The notes under the pieces were generated by a model. That model ran no database searches, was not told the origin of the DNA, and was given only the letters and a program-made list of their open reading frames with translations. The position numbers were made by a program, and so were the translations under genes. A stretch of DNA of 64,000 bases, from NCBI GenBank assembly GCA_963575645.1, contig OY754466.1:18144001-18208000 (forward strand), in the 5' to 3' direction. This DNA comes from Xanthostigma xanthostigma (taxonomy: Eukaryota; Arthropoda; Insecta; Raphidioptera; Raphidiidae). Position 1 is the first letter of the stretch. Each line of letters opens with the position of its first letter. Below are positions 34,496 to 45,267 of this stretch, in pieces.

Positions 34496-35984
34496 CATAC
34501 AGTTTTATGCTGTGCCCTTCCAGTAATCCGACGATTTTGTTAATTCGACATGACCCTCATGTTGTTCCATTTTTACGAAATCTAAGTAGACACATACACA
34601 TTTGCATGCATTAATGAGAAAATAGTCTCAAACAGTGCTTTATAGGATATCAAAAATTGAAGATCTGTTAAAATAAAAACAAAATGAAGATCCGCGATAA
34701 CGATGACACATTTTTACTTTTTCATGATAATTAATTTTATTAAACATATTTTCGGTTTATTAAGTCAACTCATTTTATTCGTATAGCTGTTGACTATCGA
34801 TTTACATAAGAAAATTCAATTCCACGATGACGAGACTTTCAGTGTCACCGGCTCCCTACCTAATAGTACAGCTGGAATGTAAAAAATGGTCGTCACAATG
34901 AATGAGAACTGGGTAAGCGAGAAAGCTCTCTAAGTGAGAGTAATTGCCAGGTACCGTGTTTGTAACCCTCTAAAACCTAAATGAGAAACAGAAACCTCTA
35001 TAAGAGAAAGACGTTTTTCACTCATGGACCTCTATAACTGAGACTACTACTTGCCTGTACCTATAATAATCGATAATCGAACGTATTAATGGTTTCACGA
35101 AATTTCAAAAATGAGTCTCTCCACAAGTTTTTTGAATACTCGACGGTTGTTGATAAAACAATATTTGATAAAATTTATGAGCTAGAAAAATATACACAAA
35201 ATGTAAAAACAGAATGGAAAAATTAACGGTTTAAGTAAATATTAGTGTGTAAGATTTTTTTGTTTCGGTTTTTAGCATTTATGTTAAATTATTATGTCTG
35301 TCGAATAATACATACATGTTTATCACTATATTATATTTGCTGTATTTTTTAGATCAAAGAGGTCGCGGTCCCTTAACTCTTGCTTACCCCGGTTCCACTG
35401 TATTATATTTTGAGAAGGGTTATTTTTTTTGTAAACCCTCTAACTAATTATTTTAATTGAAGCGTATATAAACTAAGTAATTACAATTAATGAAAATGTG
35501 TGCTCATCAAGCTGGTGTTGTAACCAAACTTTGAAGACTCAACATCAAATTTAATCTTTGCGTCTAGTCGAAAGCGGGATACATTTCATCACAAAGCCGT
35601 GCTATAATAAGCCGCGACTGGCTAAAAAGGGGGGCGACGTTCGCTTTACTAAATGAAACACAAACAGACAAACTTGTTCGCCTGTCTGCCTGTCTGTTAG
35701 TTTAAATGAAATGTCTAGTTTTGTGTTTTAAATTCCTGTTGACATTTTACTGTTTTATTTATATTAGGTGCAGTTATTATATAATTTATTTGTTTTACTG
35801 TTATAAATTTTAAAAATAATACTAGTTAGTTAAAAAGTCAATCTGTATAAAAAATATAACAGTTTTAACAATTTTTTAGGCGTTTGAATTTTACGGGTAG
35901 TATTTAAACGAATGACTGTGTGACAAAAATAATCAATTTAGATTACTGTATTACTAAGTGAGCGACTGACTGCGCGTGACGAGA
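34496..35984. other. No gene recognised; solo pogo-like end near 35390
   Basis: CCGGTTCCACTGTA at about 35390-35403 is the complement of a pogo-type terminus (TACAGTGGAACCGG). No matching left end is found, although CTCTATAA-type phrases lie at about 34995 and 35030. The rest is AT-rich. Confidence 0.4.
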
Positions 35985-36546
35985 AAATAATAGTTGGGTG
36001 ACTAAATTACTAAGTGAGCGACTAAATTACTAAGTTGTTAATAGTTAATTGTTTGAATAGAACTGCGTTTTCTAAAAAAATATATATTTAATTGACTGTC
36101 AATTAAATATACATTTTTTAGAAAACGCAGTTCTATTCAAACAATTAACTATTTAATTCGCATACCCCGTTATCGTTCACCCCGGAATTGTTTTTTTAAA
36201 AACTCCACATTTGCCCCTTCCCGTTTCACTGCGAGACAATTCGCATACCCCTTTATCGTTCACCCCGGAATTACAATTCGCATACCCGTTTATCGTTCAC
36301 CCCGGAATTATTTTTTTGAAAACTCCACCTTTGCCCCATCGCGTTTCACTGCGAGACAATTCGCATACCCCTTTATCAAAAAAAGCGGTGGTTTTCAATC
36401 TTCATGAAAATGTGAGTTTTAAGTTGTAGTCTCAAAGTGAAAAAAAAAAAATAAAAAGTAAAATCAAAAGAAGATATCTGCTTCAAAATTACCGAAGGCA
36501 TTCTAGTCGCTCACTTGGTAATTTAGTCACCCATACTATTATTTTA
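35985..36546. mobile_element. Nested palindrome enclosing a hairpin and satellite
   Basis: The outer inverted repeat is ATAATAGTTGGGTGACTAAA plus TTACTAAGTGAGCGACTA at 35985-36024, and its complement at about 36505-36546. Inside lie a perfect-looking hairpin (36039-36155, 56-base arms, TTTGAATAGAACTGCGTTTT) and a tandem array (36160-36385). A TACTAAGTGAGCGACT phrase recurs outside at 35950, so the end motif is itself repeated. Confidence 0.75.
36160..36385 (+). repeat. Tandem repeat, CGCATACCC unit
   Basis: TTCGCATACCC then TTTATCGTTCACCCCGGAAT repeats about four times, with longer units that add AACTCCACNTTTGCCCC and GTTTCACTGCGAGACA. The longer unit resembles the minisatellite at 62137-62426 in layout (AATTGTTTTT, CTCC, GCCC, TTTCACTGCG), which suggests a shared satellite family. 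Confidence 0.75.
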
Positions 36547-36947
36547 ATATCTCAAGTTATTAAAACAGTATCTCATCATCAGTCACCAATTTTTTTTTTA
36601 TTCGACCGTTTTATTTATAATTCCCCTAATTTTACCAATAATAAAATAAAAATTGACGTTTTCCGCTTTCAGATGGCTTAGGCCCGTATTCATTGAACAC
36701 TATTAATTATAGAAGTTACTAACCTTGGAACAAATTTATTCCTTGGATTAAAATTTACTTTCAATTCACCACGCAAAATGTCAGGTAGAATAGTTACTGG
36801 AAGAATAAATATCCATTGCACTATACGTCTTGGTCTCTTTGTTGAATATTTTGACGTTCACCCAAAAATCCGGTCGATGGTGTAGCGATCAAAAATAAAA
36901 ACTATAAGAAAGAGGAACTATACTCTATTGAGCGTTTACTAATAACT
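36547..36947. other. No gene recognised
   Basis: AT-rich, no supported structure. Confidence 0.5.
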
Positions 36948-37201
36948 AATAAGAAAATTCGCATGATTGTGGAAAAAAAGTTAGATTTATTAATGTACGA
37001 CGTTTCGTCTATAGATTTAGACTTTTTCAAGTACAATATGAAAATTCAGAACAATAATTATGAAAATAAACATTAATTACTAACCATAATTATTGTTTTG
37101 AATTTTCATATTGTACTTGAAAAAGTCGAAATCTATAGACGAAACGTTGTACATTAATAAATCTAACTTTTTGTTCACAATCCTGCGATTTTTCTTATTA
37201 A
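36948..37201. mobile_element. Foldback element, family TAATAAG, copy 1
   Basis: Arms of about 100 bases: AATAAGAAAATTCGCATGAT ... ACGACGTTTCGTCTATAGAT ... CAAGTACAATATGAAAATTC, and the mirror image ending at 37201. A second copy is at 45095-45253. After the right end both copies run into CTCGATGGACA, so that phrase may belong to the element. It is non-coding. Confidence 0.85.
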
Positions 37202-37489
37202 TTATTGTCTCGATGGACACGATATCTAATAGGTATATGTTTACTAATAACGTTAATATTTTTTATTAATTACTGTTAAGTAGATATTTAAAGTCGAGTC
37301 AATGAAACTTACCATAAACTAGTTAAACTTTTTGTTAGCAATCGTGACTCGTTCTAAAACACGCAATTTCTGATTGATCATGTTTTTAATATTGATTTAT
37401 TTTTGTTTCAGGTAAGCAAAAACTACTTTCATTACTTGCACCGAACTGTAAGTAGCTTTGAATATTCATTTGTTTATTGTAATGTCGTT

Positions 37490-37905
37490 TAATTGGAGAG
37501 TACCTGGGTGACCGAGCTTTGCTCGGAAAGTTAAATAAAATACTGATATTCAAATACGTATTTATTTTAAGTCTCACTTGGATAGTAATTAAAGATTAAC
37601 TGTCATAATATTTTGAAAACAATTGTACCATTGTTTGTATAAAATTCCAAAACCTACTTACAATATTTAAGTATTTTCATAGATACGTCAAAAAATTGAT
37701 TTTTATAATGATAAAATTTGTAAGAAAACGATTTTTTCGAGAGATGAGACCTAGCTAAAACGATTTTTTGCCCCCCAAAATCCCTTTTCAGTAAATTTTA
37801 ACCAAATCGTTAGGGCCGTTTTCGAGAAAATATTTAGGGACATAGGTACATAGATAGATAGGTAGATACAAGATTAGCTCGTTTAATAATATAGGGATTT
37901 AAAAA
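37490..37905 (+). repeat. Dispersed insect repeat ('ccgagctttgctcgg' type)
   Basis: GAGTACCTGGGTGACCGAGC and TTTGCTCGG at the left, CCCCCCAAAATCCCTTTTCA and AAATCGTTAGGGCCGTTTTC in the middle, and AAGATTAGCTCGTTTAATAA at the right with a TAGATAGATAGG simple run. I recall this arrangement as common in Lepidoptera, but it may be wider. Non-coding. Confidence 0.6.
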
Positions 37906-38200
37906 AGTGAATCGAATTGGATTTTCGTGAAAGTTATAGTATATTGTGCGACTAGTGAGAGAAGGAGAAGATTCCATGTGCGTGAAATTTGCCGCACAAG
38001 CGTAGAGAGTGCGGTAACACGCGGTATTATTCCCAAAAAAATCTTTATATTCGGTCATGTAGGGTATCATTTGAAAATGCTTTCTTTAAGGGTCTCTAAA
38101 CATTTTTATGTTACTTAGTTTTCGAGATTTGTCCTCTATTTCCAAAACTAGTACTTACGGCTAAAATCTAGAAAAACTTGTCAGATTTTTTATAGTTATA

Positions 38201-38663
38201 CTAGCGATACGGTCCGGCTTCGCTCAAATTTGTAGATTTCTACTGTTTTTTTCGTTGACTTACATTACAAAATTGATATCCACGAAAAGCGCTTAATATT
38301 AAAATGGGTATAGTAAGTTATCCTTAAAAGATAGACATATGCCATCACGGACTTTTCTGTAGACCTATAAATGAGGAACAATTTCACCGTACGTTGTTTT
38401 GTTTTATCTCAAAGAGATTAGACAGCGTTTTTGATGAAAGCTTCTAGTCGGCTTGATTTTTTTCGACATCTCCAACAAGCATCGTCATATTTTAACCAAT
38501 TTACATAAAACATTAATGAATTATACACATAAACCTTTCTCTTGAATAACTCCGTCCGATGGTGAAAACCGTATGAAAATCCGTTCTGTAGTTTTTGAGT
38601 TTATCGCATTCAGATAAGCAGACAAACGAGGCGCGGGGCACTTTGTTTTATAATATGTAGTGA
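38201..38663 (-). mobile_element. Helitron-like element, family C
   Basis: On the minus strand it ends GAAGCCGGACCGTATCGCTAG followed by T, and begins TCACTACATATTATAAAACA near 38663. A TC start, a CTAG end and an A-T insertion site fit Helitrons. Internal phrases (complements of AACTCCGTCCGATGGTGAAA and GAGGCGCGGGGCACTTTGTT) are familiar from insect dispersed repeats. No Rep/helicase frame, so it is non-autonomous. Confidence 0.55.
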
Positions 38664-39107
38664 AAAACTGTTTCTCAGTCAACTGTGACTTATCAATCAG
38701 CCTGTATATGACCAAATAATAGTAGACAATATTAATTTTAAATTCATCTGATGCGGTTAAATGACAAACTTAATTATCTCTTTAGAATAAGTTTTTGTTT
38801 TTCTGTACTTTGTCAACGAAGTATAATAGATAACTGTCTGAATTGTTTTATAATAGCATTTTGTTGTTAATTCCATTGTATCAATAATTCCACTTTCCCT
38901 AGCGCAAATGGCGGTAAGACTATTAATTAATTATTACAACTTTATAGAGTTTAAATCCAGGGATGGGTAAATACATATTTTATTTCACTTATAAAATATA
39001 GATTTTGTAGTGCTCTTTTCGAGCGTCTTTTTTACAAGCTTTCATTTAACTGACCACGTTTGTCAGTCAGTCAGTGTGTCAGTTTGGGTCAAAAATTGCA
39101 AAAATTA
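38664..39107. other. No gene recognised
   Basis: AT-rich. Nothing supported except short GTCAGTCAGTCAGTG repeats at about 39061-39080. Confidence 0.5.
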
Positions 39108-39272
39108 CTATAAAGTAGGAAGTAATTATTAACAAAACGCAATTCAATTATAGTAAAAAAGCGTGGGGTAGCTATTTATAAAATTAGAGTTATAATGAAT
39201 ATATAGTAATTGGCACCCCACGCTTTTTTACTATAATTGAATTGGTTTGTTAATAATTATTTTCTACTTTTT
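39108..39272. repeat. Foldback hairpin, about 65-base arms
   Basis: Arms 39108-39176 and 39205-39272 share TAATTATTAACAAAACGCAA and TTATAGTAAAAAAGCGTGGG. The GTGGGGT inner motif recalls the hairpin at 39-158 (GTGGGGCGC), so the two may be distant relatives. Confidence 0.8.
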
Positions 39273-40382
39273 AGTTGTTTTAAACTCTAATTTAGTTTCT
39301 TAATTTTTAGTCTCAAAACGACATCAAAAGTAATTTGTTCCAAAATTTTCAAATTTAAATTTTTTTTCAAAATTATTTTTGTGAAATAACTGTATTGTCA
39401 TCGGCCCTTGACACGTGAGCAAATTTTCAAGTTAATCAAACTTCTTGAAATTGTTGAAAATTACACTGAAAGATTCCTTTACATACATACAGGTCAAGCT
39501 AATATAAGCGTGTTAGAAAGGAGTTTTCTTTTTAATTCGATTGTTAATGTAGTTGCGCTATCCGAATATCCGAAATTATTAGAGAAACAGTTCGTAAAAC
39601 GCGCCAACGCCCGTTGTTCGTAATTTTTTCTATGATTTGACTCATTATAACAGCGGTATGTAAATAAGGAAGATATATTTTGTAGCAATCTGTTGAGATA
39701 ATGAGTTTGTCTGCGTCGTGCCTTCCATTCTAAAAAGGCAACTGAGTTTGTCAAAATCACTTAAGCTTGAACAATATCAGTTTTGTAATTCAGAAAGTGC
39801 CACTTGCAAACTCGTGTAATATTATATTTCTATAGTTCTATAGAGTGCTTTTATTTCAGTCCGTCATTAACTACAATAGTGACACCTGCAGTCGGCTGCC
39901 AAACTAAGCTTTTATCACAAGCGTTATGCCGTGAATCGTGATTAATGATTATTCCTCCTTCAGATACGACTGTAATAAAACTAGTTTTTGCGTGATGCCT
40001 GAACGGAGACTTTTTATGCAGTAAAAATTTAATACAACTACTTTCACTTTATTTTGTTCGAGGTGTATAAAAGTACAAACTGCCTGGTCCGGTTTCGTCC
40101 GGATGCAAATCGAATTAAATCCACTTAACAAACATTGAAAAATAATGTACTTAGATGTAATAAATATTATGTATATTCAAAATATTTTAAACGTGAAAGA
40201 AATATATTAATATAGGATTCAATCGTTAGCGGAAGTTTACCAATTAGCAAAATACAGAAAATTATTTTTGAAGTAAAACTTCTTTAGGCACGTTTGACTT
40301 GGGGAGTAAGCTGGTAAATGCCTGACGAAAGCGTTTACGGAAATCGGATGAGGCGAACGGTGCGTGATCGTTCGAGGTGAAC
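39273..40382. other. No gene recognised
   Basis: The frames at 39408-39623 and 39494-39760 overlap on opposite strands and show no domain. Confidence 0.5.
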
Positions 40383-40574
40383 GGAAGTTGAGAGGGAGAT
40401 ATAAGTTAGTGAAGATAGAAAGAGAGAGAGTTACGTATCGTATATTGGAAGTTGAGAGGGAGATATAAGTTAGTGAAGATAGAAAGAGAGAGAGTTACGT
40501 ATCGTATATTGGAAGTTGAGAGGGAGATATAAGTTAGTGAAGATAGAAAGAGAGAGAGTTCCGTTTCGTATATT
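40383..40574 (+). repeat. Three exact-length 64-base tandem repeats
   Basis: Units start at 40383, 40447 and 40511, each GGAAGTTGAGAGGGAGATAT ... AGAAAGAGAGAGAGTT ... CGTATATT. The first two are identical, and the third differs by two substitutions near its end. The purine-rich strand bias is strong. Confidence 0.95.
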
Positions 40575-41861
40575 ACTGTAGGGGCAAGAGAGAGAGGTGC
40601 GCGCGCACATTTTCTTTCTCTCTACCTCAACAAATACTTCACTGGCTAGTGGCGCCATCAGATGGCCAAAAAATATAAGCAGTACTCTTTACTTGCCAGT
40701 CGAGATCTTTATGTAATATTCTACGTTTAAAGTGAATAAAATTGTAAATTCATTTTAAAGTTCATATTTGTGAATTTTCGGGTGAATAATAACAAATTAT
40801 GACAGTAAGAAGTTTTACTTCAGTCGTGTGGTCTAAAGCACACTCGCTTTTTTTTATTTATAACTGTTCTGCAGTTATCACGGAATTGTTCCGCAATCAT
40901 AACGGTATTATTCCGCTGTTTCATCGAACATGCAAGTGTCACTCCGCAAACTGTCTGACATACCTACGTGACATTCAGCTCTACCATCGATATAATAGAG
41001 CTTATTGGTGTAGTAATGTAAAAGTGATTTTATAAGCAAGCAGACAACTTCATAGCGCTTTCGGGGTAATTCCCCGAGTAACAAAGTATGGGTTGGGGTC
41101 TCGACTGGAGAGACGTTACTTCGCGAGACTTGGAAAGACATGCTAAGTAGTTTAAGTAATGTCGTCTACGTACTCACATATATAGAAATGAAGATTATTA
41201 GGATAAATCTTAGTTATAAACGGACCGTCTACCTCCTATTTTGTTAAATAATCCCATTTCCGAGTTATTGACATTTCAAGAAATGTAACCGTCTCGCATT
41301 TTATAAGAGAAACTTCTTTATGAGCTCGGTAGGAATGATTCTGTGGAAAACCGTAACGAAAATAGTGCTGGAGGCTTAAAGACGTTCCCAAAGAGCAGGC
41401 GTGTTCAACATGTAAATAAAAAAATCCTCCTATGACTAACATGACTACAATAAAAATAGTTGAGATACAAGTTCGCCTCTGCTCACATGCGAAGAACTAC
41501 AAATCATCGAAAATATGGTCGTTTTCAATATTTTTATAACAAAACGAATGACGCTTGTCATAGTTATTTTTACAGAAAGCCCATGTTAAATATGCAAATT
41601 TTAATAGTCAATATTTACTGCCGCAAGAACTATTGAAAAAAAATTTCTACGTATAAAGGAAAGTATGTGTATTCAAAGTTTCAAAAGAATCCTAAGAAAA
41701 CTGATTTTTTTGGGAACGTCCCTAAGGAGAATCGAACTGCGGCACTAGTATAGAGAAATTAGTTATCTCGCTAACAGATGCCAGTAAAAAAATAATGGAA
41801 AGGCGTTTCCTCTGTTCTAATGTCCTAGATGACACTTACTTTAAAGTTTATCATTATATCA
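40575..41861. other. No gene recognised
   Basis: GTGCGCGCGCAC at about 40600 is a short alternating run. Short frames at 40799-41035 and 41236-41442 have no domain. Confidence 0.5.
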
Positions 41862-42438
41862 TAGCTATAGGTAGGGTTACCAGGTCGCCAAACCAAATAG
41901 TCGGACAGACCAGCAAGTTTGGCCGGACATTTGGATAAAAAGGCCGGACAGCCTACATTATTGACGATTTTGTCTCAGTGTTAATAGGTACGACAAAAAA
42001 ATGGTATGTAAAATCAAGCTTTTTTGATTATTACCATGAATCTTGTTAAATTTTAATGAAATATAAATAACTTCGAATGCCAAATCAGTTCAAGTACTTT
42101 ATTACTAATCAGCCAAAGTCATCAGTCAAAATTAAATTCTAGATAAACATTTATCAACATTTTAAATTCTTCTTAAATTCTAATGAAAGGCAATTGCACA
42201 AATAAGTCTTATGTACCTTTATTACTTCCCAAAACAAAATAAAAAACAATCTAAGCAAAAGTTAATAAAAATCATTATTCATATTCGTCTGCGCTCGGCC
42301 ACGCTCGACGCTCGCTCGTTTGCGAAATGTAAAAAGCGTAACAAAAGCCGGACACTGTTTATTTTGGCCGGACACGCAATCAAAAAGCTTAACTATGTCC
42401 GGCTTTATCCGGACGCCTGGCAACACTATAGCTATAGG
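41862..42438. mobile_element. MITE with 10-bp flanking duplication
   Basis: The element 41872-42428 (557 bases) has ends TAGGGTTACCAGGTCG and the complement of TAGTGTTGCCAGGCGTCC. TAGCTATAGG lies exactly on both sides (41862-41871 and 42429-42438). CCGGACA motifs are repeated inside both ends. Ten bases would suit a Mutator-like element. If two bases belong to the target, an 8-bp hAT reading is possible. No transposase. Confidence 0.85.
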
Positions 42439-42540
42439 TATACCACACTTCATTATATTACACCGACCAGCCACGAGTACTCTTCGGACGATCGGCTGAT
42501 GCATTCGGGTCGATGCTCTCAGCACCGGCTAGATACATTG

Positions 42541-44097
42541 ATATGAATATGAATATGAATTTATTTACTTACTTTTACATTATTTTTACAAAATGTAATT
42601 ATAATATGTAAGTTTTCCTACCCAACTTGGCAGAGCCAGTTCCAGGGTAGGAAACAAAACATTTTACAATTTTAATAAGTATTTGTAGCGTATATTTTCA
42701 AAATACGAATTGAAAAAAAAATTGAAAGAAAATAAATAAAATGAATTAATAATAGCTTACGAAGTTTTAGTAAATTCAGAGTGATTGAGGATGCTGTAAA
42801 CAATTTTTGAGTTGTTTCCATGTAACAACCAGCCGAATATTTTTTTATTAAATGTTTGTAGGCGCTTTATTTTCTTGAATTTAACAGGTATGCTGTTGTA
42901 TAGCTTAGGAGCAAGGAATACCGCATGGTTTTGGCTAAAAGTCTTCGACATTTTTGGCACTTGTATGGGATTTTGGGACATCATTCTTGTTTCATAATTA
43001 TGATGATATGGGATACGGTTTTCTGGCTTTTTATGGAACAGGGATAGAGCAGCTTTAGCAAATAGTTGAGTAATATTCAATACTCGAAATTCGCTAAAGA
43101 GTTCTAAGGAAGGGTAACGACGAGGTTTTTTATGGATTATCCGGAGAAGGAGTTTTTGGGTGGAAGCAAGTGACATCAGTGTAGATTTGTACGTGCCACC
43201 CCAGATAGAAATGCCATATTCGATTACTGATTGGCACAGAGCAAAGTATACCTGTCTCAACAACTCCATGTGTAATATGTTTCTAAGTGTTATGAATATG
43301 TGACAAAGTTTTCTTAATTTTTTTGATAATGTGTCAGTATGTAAATTCCATTTGAGGTGTCTGTCTACTATTAATCCTAAATATTTAATGTGTTGTACTT
43401 GTACTAGTGGTGCGCATGTGCAGTTATGTTGATTCTGTGTGCATGTATGTGATGTGTGTAATGTGATTTTTGTGTTTTGTGGTTGGCCAGCTATTGTGGG
43501 ACTGAATGTGATGTATTTTGTTTTGTTAATGTTTAGTGTTAGGAGATTATTGTTAAGCCATTGGTATACCCTGTTCATCCCAGCATTCGCTCTAGCTACG
43601 GCTTGGTCCCATGAGTTACCTGAAAAGTACAGGGCAGTATCATCTGCAAAGGAAATGACTTCACCATCTATGTCGATGTTACATAAATCATTAACATATA
43701 TTGAAAATAAAATTGGAGACAGCACGGTTCCTTGAGGAAGTCCAAAGTTTAATGATATGCTGTCACTGCATTTCCCGTTCACTTTCGCAATCTGACTCCT
43801 GTCTGTCAGGTAACTCATGAACCATTTTAGAGCGACGCCACGCACACCGATCTCGGACAATTTTTTGCATAGGATTTTATGCGAGACAGTGTCGAATGCT
43901 TTTGCCAAATCAAGAAATATAACTAAATTTTTTTGGTCATTGTCAATGTCAGTCACTAAAGTAGTAGTCAGTCTCATTAGTGCGTCATTTGTGTTAAGTC
44001 CATCCCTAAATCCATATTGGTTTGGTGATAAAAGTTTATTATTTTCTAAAAATTTCGTGATGCGGATTTTGATAGCTTTTTCCAGTCTATCAGAATA
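42541..44097 (-). mobile_element. 5'-truncated LINE, minus strand
   Basis: Minus-strand LINE whose 3' UTR (42562-42756) ends in a hexamer tail (ATTCAT units at about 42541-42561). The 5' end is cut inside the reverse transcriptase near 44097, where unrelated sequence with an in-frame TGA (44098-44100) begins. A long intact frame and a clean tail suggest a fairly young insertion. It lies about 110 bases from the 10-bp-duplication MITE. Confidence 0.92.
42757..44097 (-). CDS. Reverse transcriptase (LINE ORF2), N-terminally truncated
   Basis: This is the C-terminal 446 codons of a non-LTR reverse transcriptase, with no internal stop. Upstream of the ATG at 43977 the frame already shows NQYGFRDGLNTNDAL, a conserved finger/palm lead-in. 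Counting from that ATG: catalytic FLDLAKAFD at 21-29, PQGT at 81-84, catalytic FADD at 100-103, YLGLIVDRHLKWN near 199, and the thumb/tail region IEYGISIWGG near 254. The endonuclease and the N-terminal reverse transcriptase are lost, so it cannot act alone. The style fits CR1/Jockey-group elements. The family differs from the LINE at 14.4-16.8 kb (tail and motif spacing). Confidence 0.93.
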   Translation of the reverse strand, partial: YSDRLEKAIKIRITKFLENNKLLSPNQYGFRDGLNTNDALMRLTTTLVTDIDNDQKNLVIFLDLAKAFDTVSHKILCKKLSEIGVRGVALKWFMSYLTDRSQIAKVNGKCSDSISLNFGLPQGTVLSPILFSIYVNDLCNIDIDGEVISFADDTALYFSGNSWDQAVARANAGMNRVYQWLNNNLLTLNINKTKYITFSPTIAGQPQNTKITLHTSHTCTQNQHNCTCAPLVQVQHIKYLGLIVDRHLKWNLHTDTLSKKLRKLCHIFITLRNILHMELLRQVYFALCQSVIEYGISIWGGTYKSTLMSLASTQKLLLRIIHKKPRRYPSLELFSEFRVLNITQLFAKAALSLFHKKPENRIPYHHNYETRMMSQNPIQVPKMSKTFSQNHAVFLAPKLYNSIPVKFKKIKRLQTFNKKIFGWLLHGNNSKIVYSILNHSEFTKTS

Positions 44098-44100
44098 TCA

Positions 44101-44824
44101 GTTAGTCAATCAGTGAATGCGCAAAATCGTTATTTTTGAGCACTCGGGCCTTGGAAACTAGTCCGCCAGACATAAGAAATTTGAAATACTTCTTTTTTGT
44201 GTTAACCTTAACACCCCTGAAAAAAATATCTGTTCTGTAACGTAATTATAACCTCGGAGATAGAATTGAGTCGAAGAGTGCTCGAAATGGTTCGTGCGAA
44301 GCAGTGCTTTCCGAGAACTTGGTCGACGCACTTGGTGCTCTATATATGATTCACTCTGTATCTGCATCAAGTCTTTATGGCGTATTTTCAATAGTAACGA
44401 AAACGTGATGTGAAATCAAAGCAAAACGTATATATACCCAATTAATATCATGTCAACAATAATAATAATAAAACGAGAAACTTCGTTTTATGTGCCGGCA
44501 AACGACAATATAGGATCGGTTTTAGGGTGCCTTCAATAACGACGTAACTCACACTCCGATGCCGTCGCGACGGCAACGGAGTCCCACGCAGGCCTTTGAT
44601 ATAACCTACCCTAATACAAGTGACATTCAAATAGTCCATGTATTTCGTATTGCGCACAATATTATGTTGATTCACTCTGGCGGACACATTTGTTACACTG
44701 TTGCACACTCAAATTGTCACACATTTATCATCGCAGAGTCACCTTCATTCGACTAGATTAACCGCACATTTCAGATTTACGTAGACAAAATATTAAGATC
44801 GAATTAATTTGATTATTAACTTCC
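44101..44824. other. No gene confidently recognised
   Basis: A minus-strand frame at 44158-44391 contains SSTQFYLRGYNYV, which faintly recalls LINE C-termini, but the match is too weak to call. Nothing else is supported. Confidence 0.4.
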
Positions 44825-44846
44825 GTTATCGTGGTTCCACTGTATT
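44825..44846 (-). mobile_element. Solo pogo-like terminus
   Basis: CGTTATCGTGGTTCCACTGTA is the complement of a CAGTGGAACC-type pogo end, with TA after it. No partner end is found within the window. Confidence 0.4.
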
Positions 44847-44867
44847 GCATACAATAAATCTTTTTGA

Positions 44868-45005
44868 AGTGAAAACTTCTACGTAGGCACGTTAGGCGAT
44901 TTTTGGATGCGTAAAATCTTATTAGTTCGCGTCACCGACATGCTAATGTTAGCAGTATATATCTGTAGCTATAAGATGACCTGTTGCGCTTGGCCAGCAG
45001 TGAAC
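44868..45005 (+). repeat. Dispersed repeat family G, copy 1
   Basis: GAAAACTTCTACGTAGGCAC, TTTTTGGATGCGTAAAATCT, TCGCGTCACCGACATGCTAA and TATATCTGTAGCTATAAGAT. The complement of the same order lies at 56962-57108. Confidence 0.7.
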
Positions 45006-45094
45006 TGGCGCGTGCGCAGCTAGTACACATTGTACGATATCGTATCTACGTAAAGTTTTTTTGCCTATATATCGACTCTAATTTTCACATAAGT

Positions 45095-45253
45095 TAATAA
45101 GAAAAATCGCAGGATTGTGGACAAAAAATTAGATTTATTTAGTGTACGACATTTCGTCTATAGATTTAGACTTTTTCAAGTGGGTACATACAGAACATTC
45201 AAAACAATAATTATGAAATTTTTTGTTCATAATCCTGCGATTTTTCTTATTAA
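45095..45253. mobile_element. Foldback element, family TAATAAG, copy 2
   Basis: The left arm TAATAAGAAAAATCGCAGGA ... TCGTCTATAGATTTAGACTT matches the copy at 36948. The right arm is shortened, keeping CAATAATTATGAAA and then TGTTCATAATCCTGCGATTT to 45253. It is followed by CTCGATGGACA as in copy 1. Confidence 0.8.
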
Positions 45254-45267
45254 TTAGTATTATCTCG

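Noticed and set aside
34945-35403. Complete pogo element
   Set aside because: Only the right end (CCGGTTCCACTGTA) is convincing, and no left partner was found.
36211-36429. Repeated protein-like frame
   Set aside because: Created by the tandem array, with no independent support.
40383-40574. CRISPR-like array
   Set aside because: The units are contiguous tandem copies with no unique spacers, and the context is eukaryotic.
44158-44391. Possible LINE C-terminus (FYLRGYNYV)
   Set aside because: Only a few residues resemble the motif, and no reverse-transcriptase signal or tail lies nearby.
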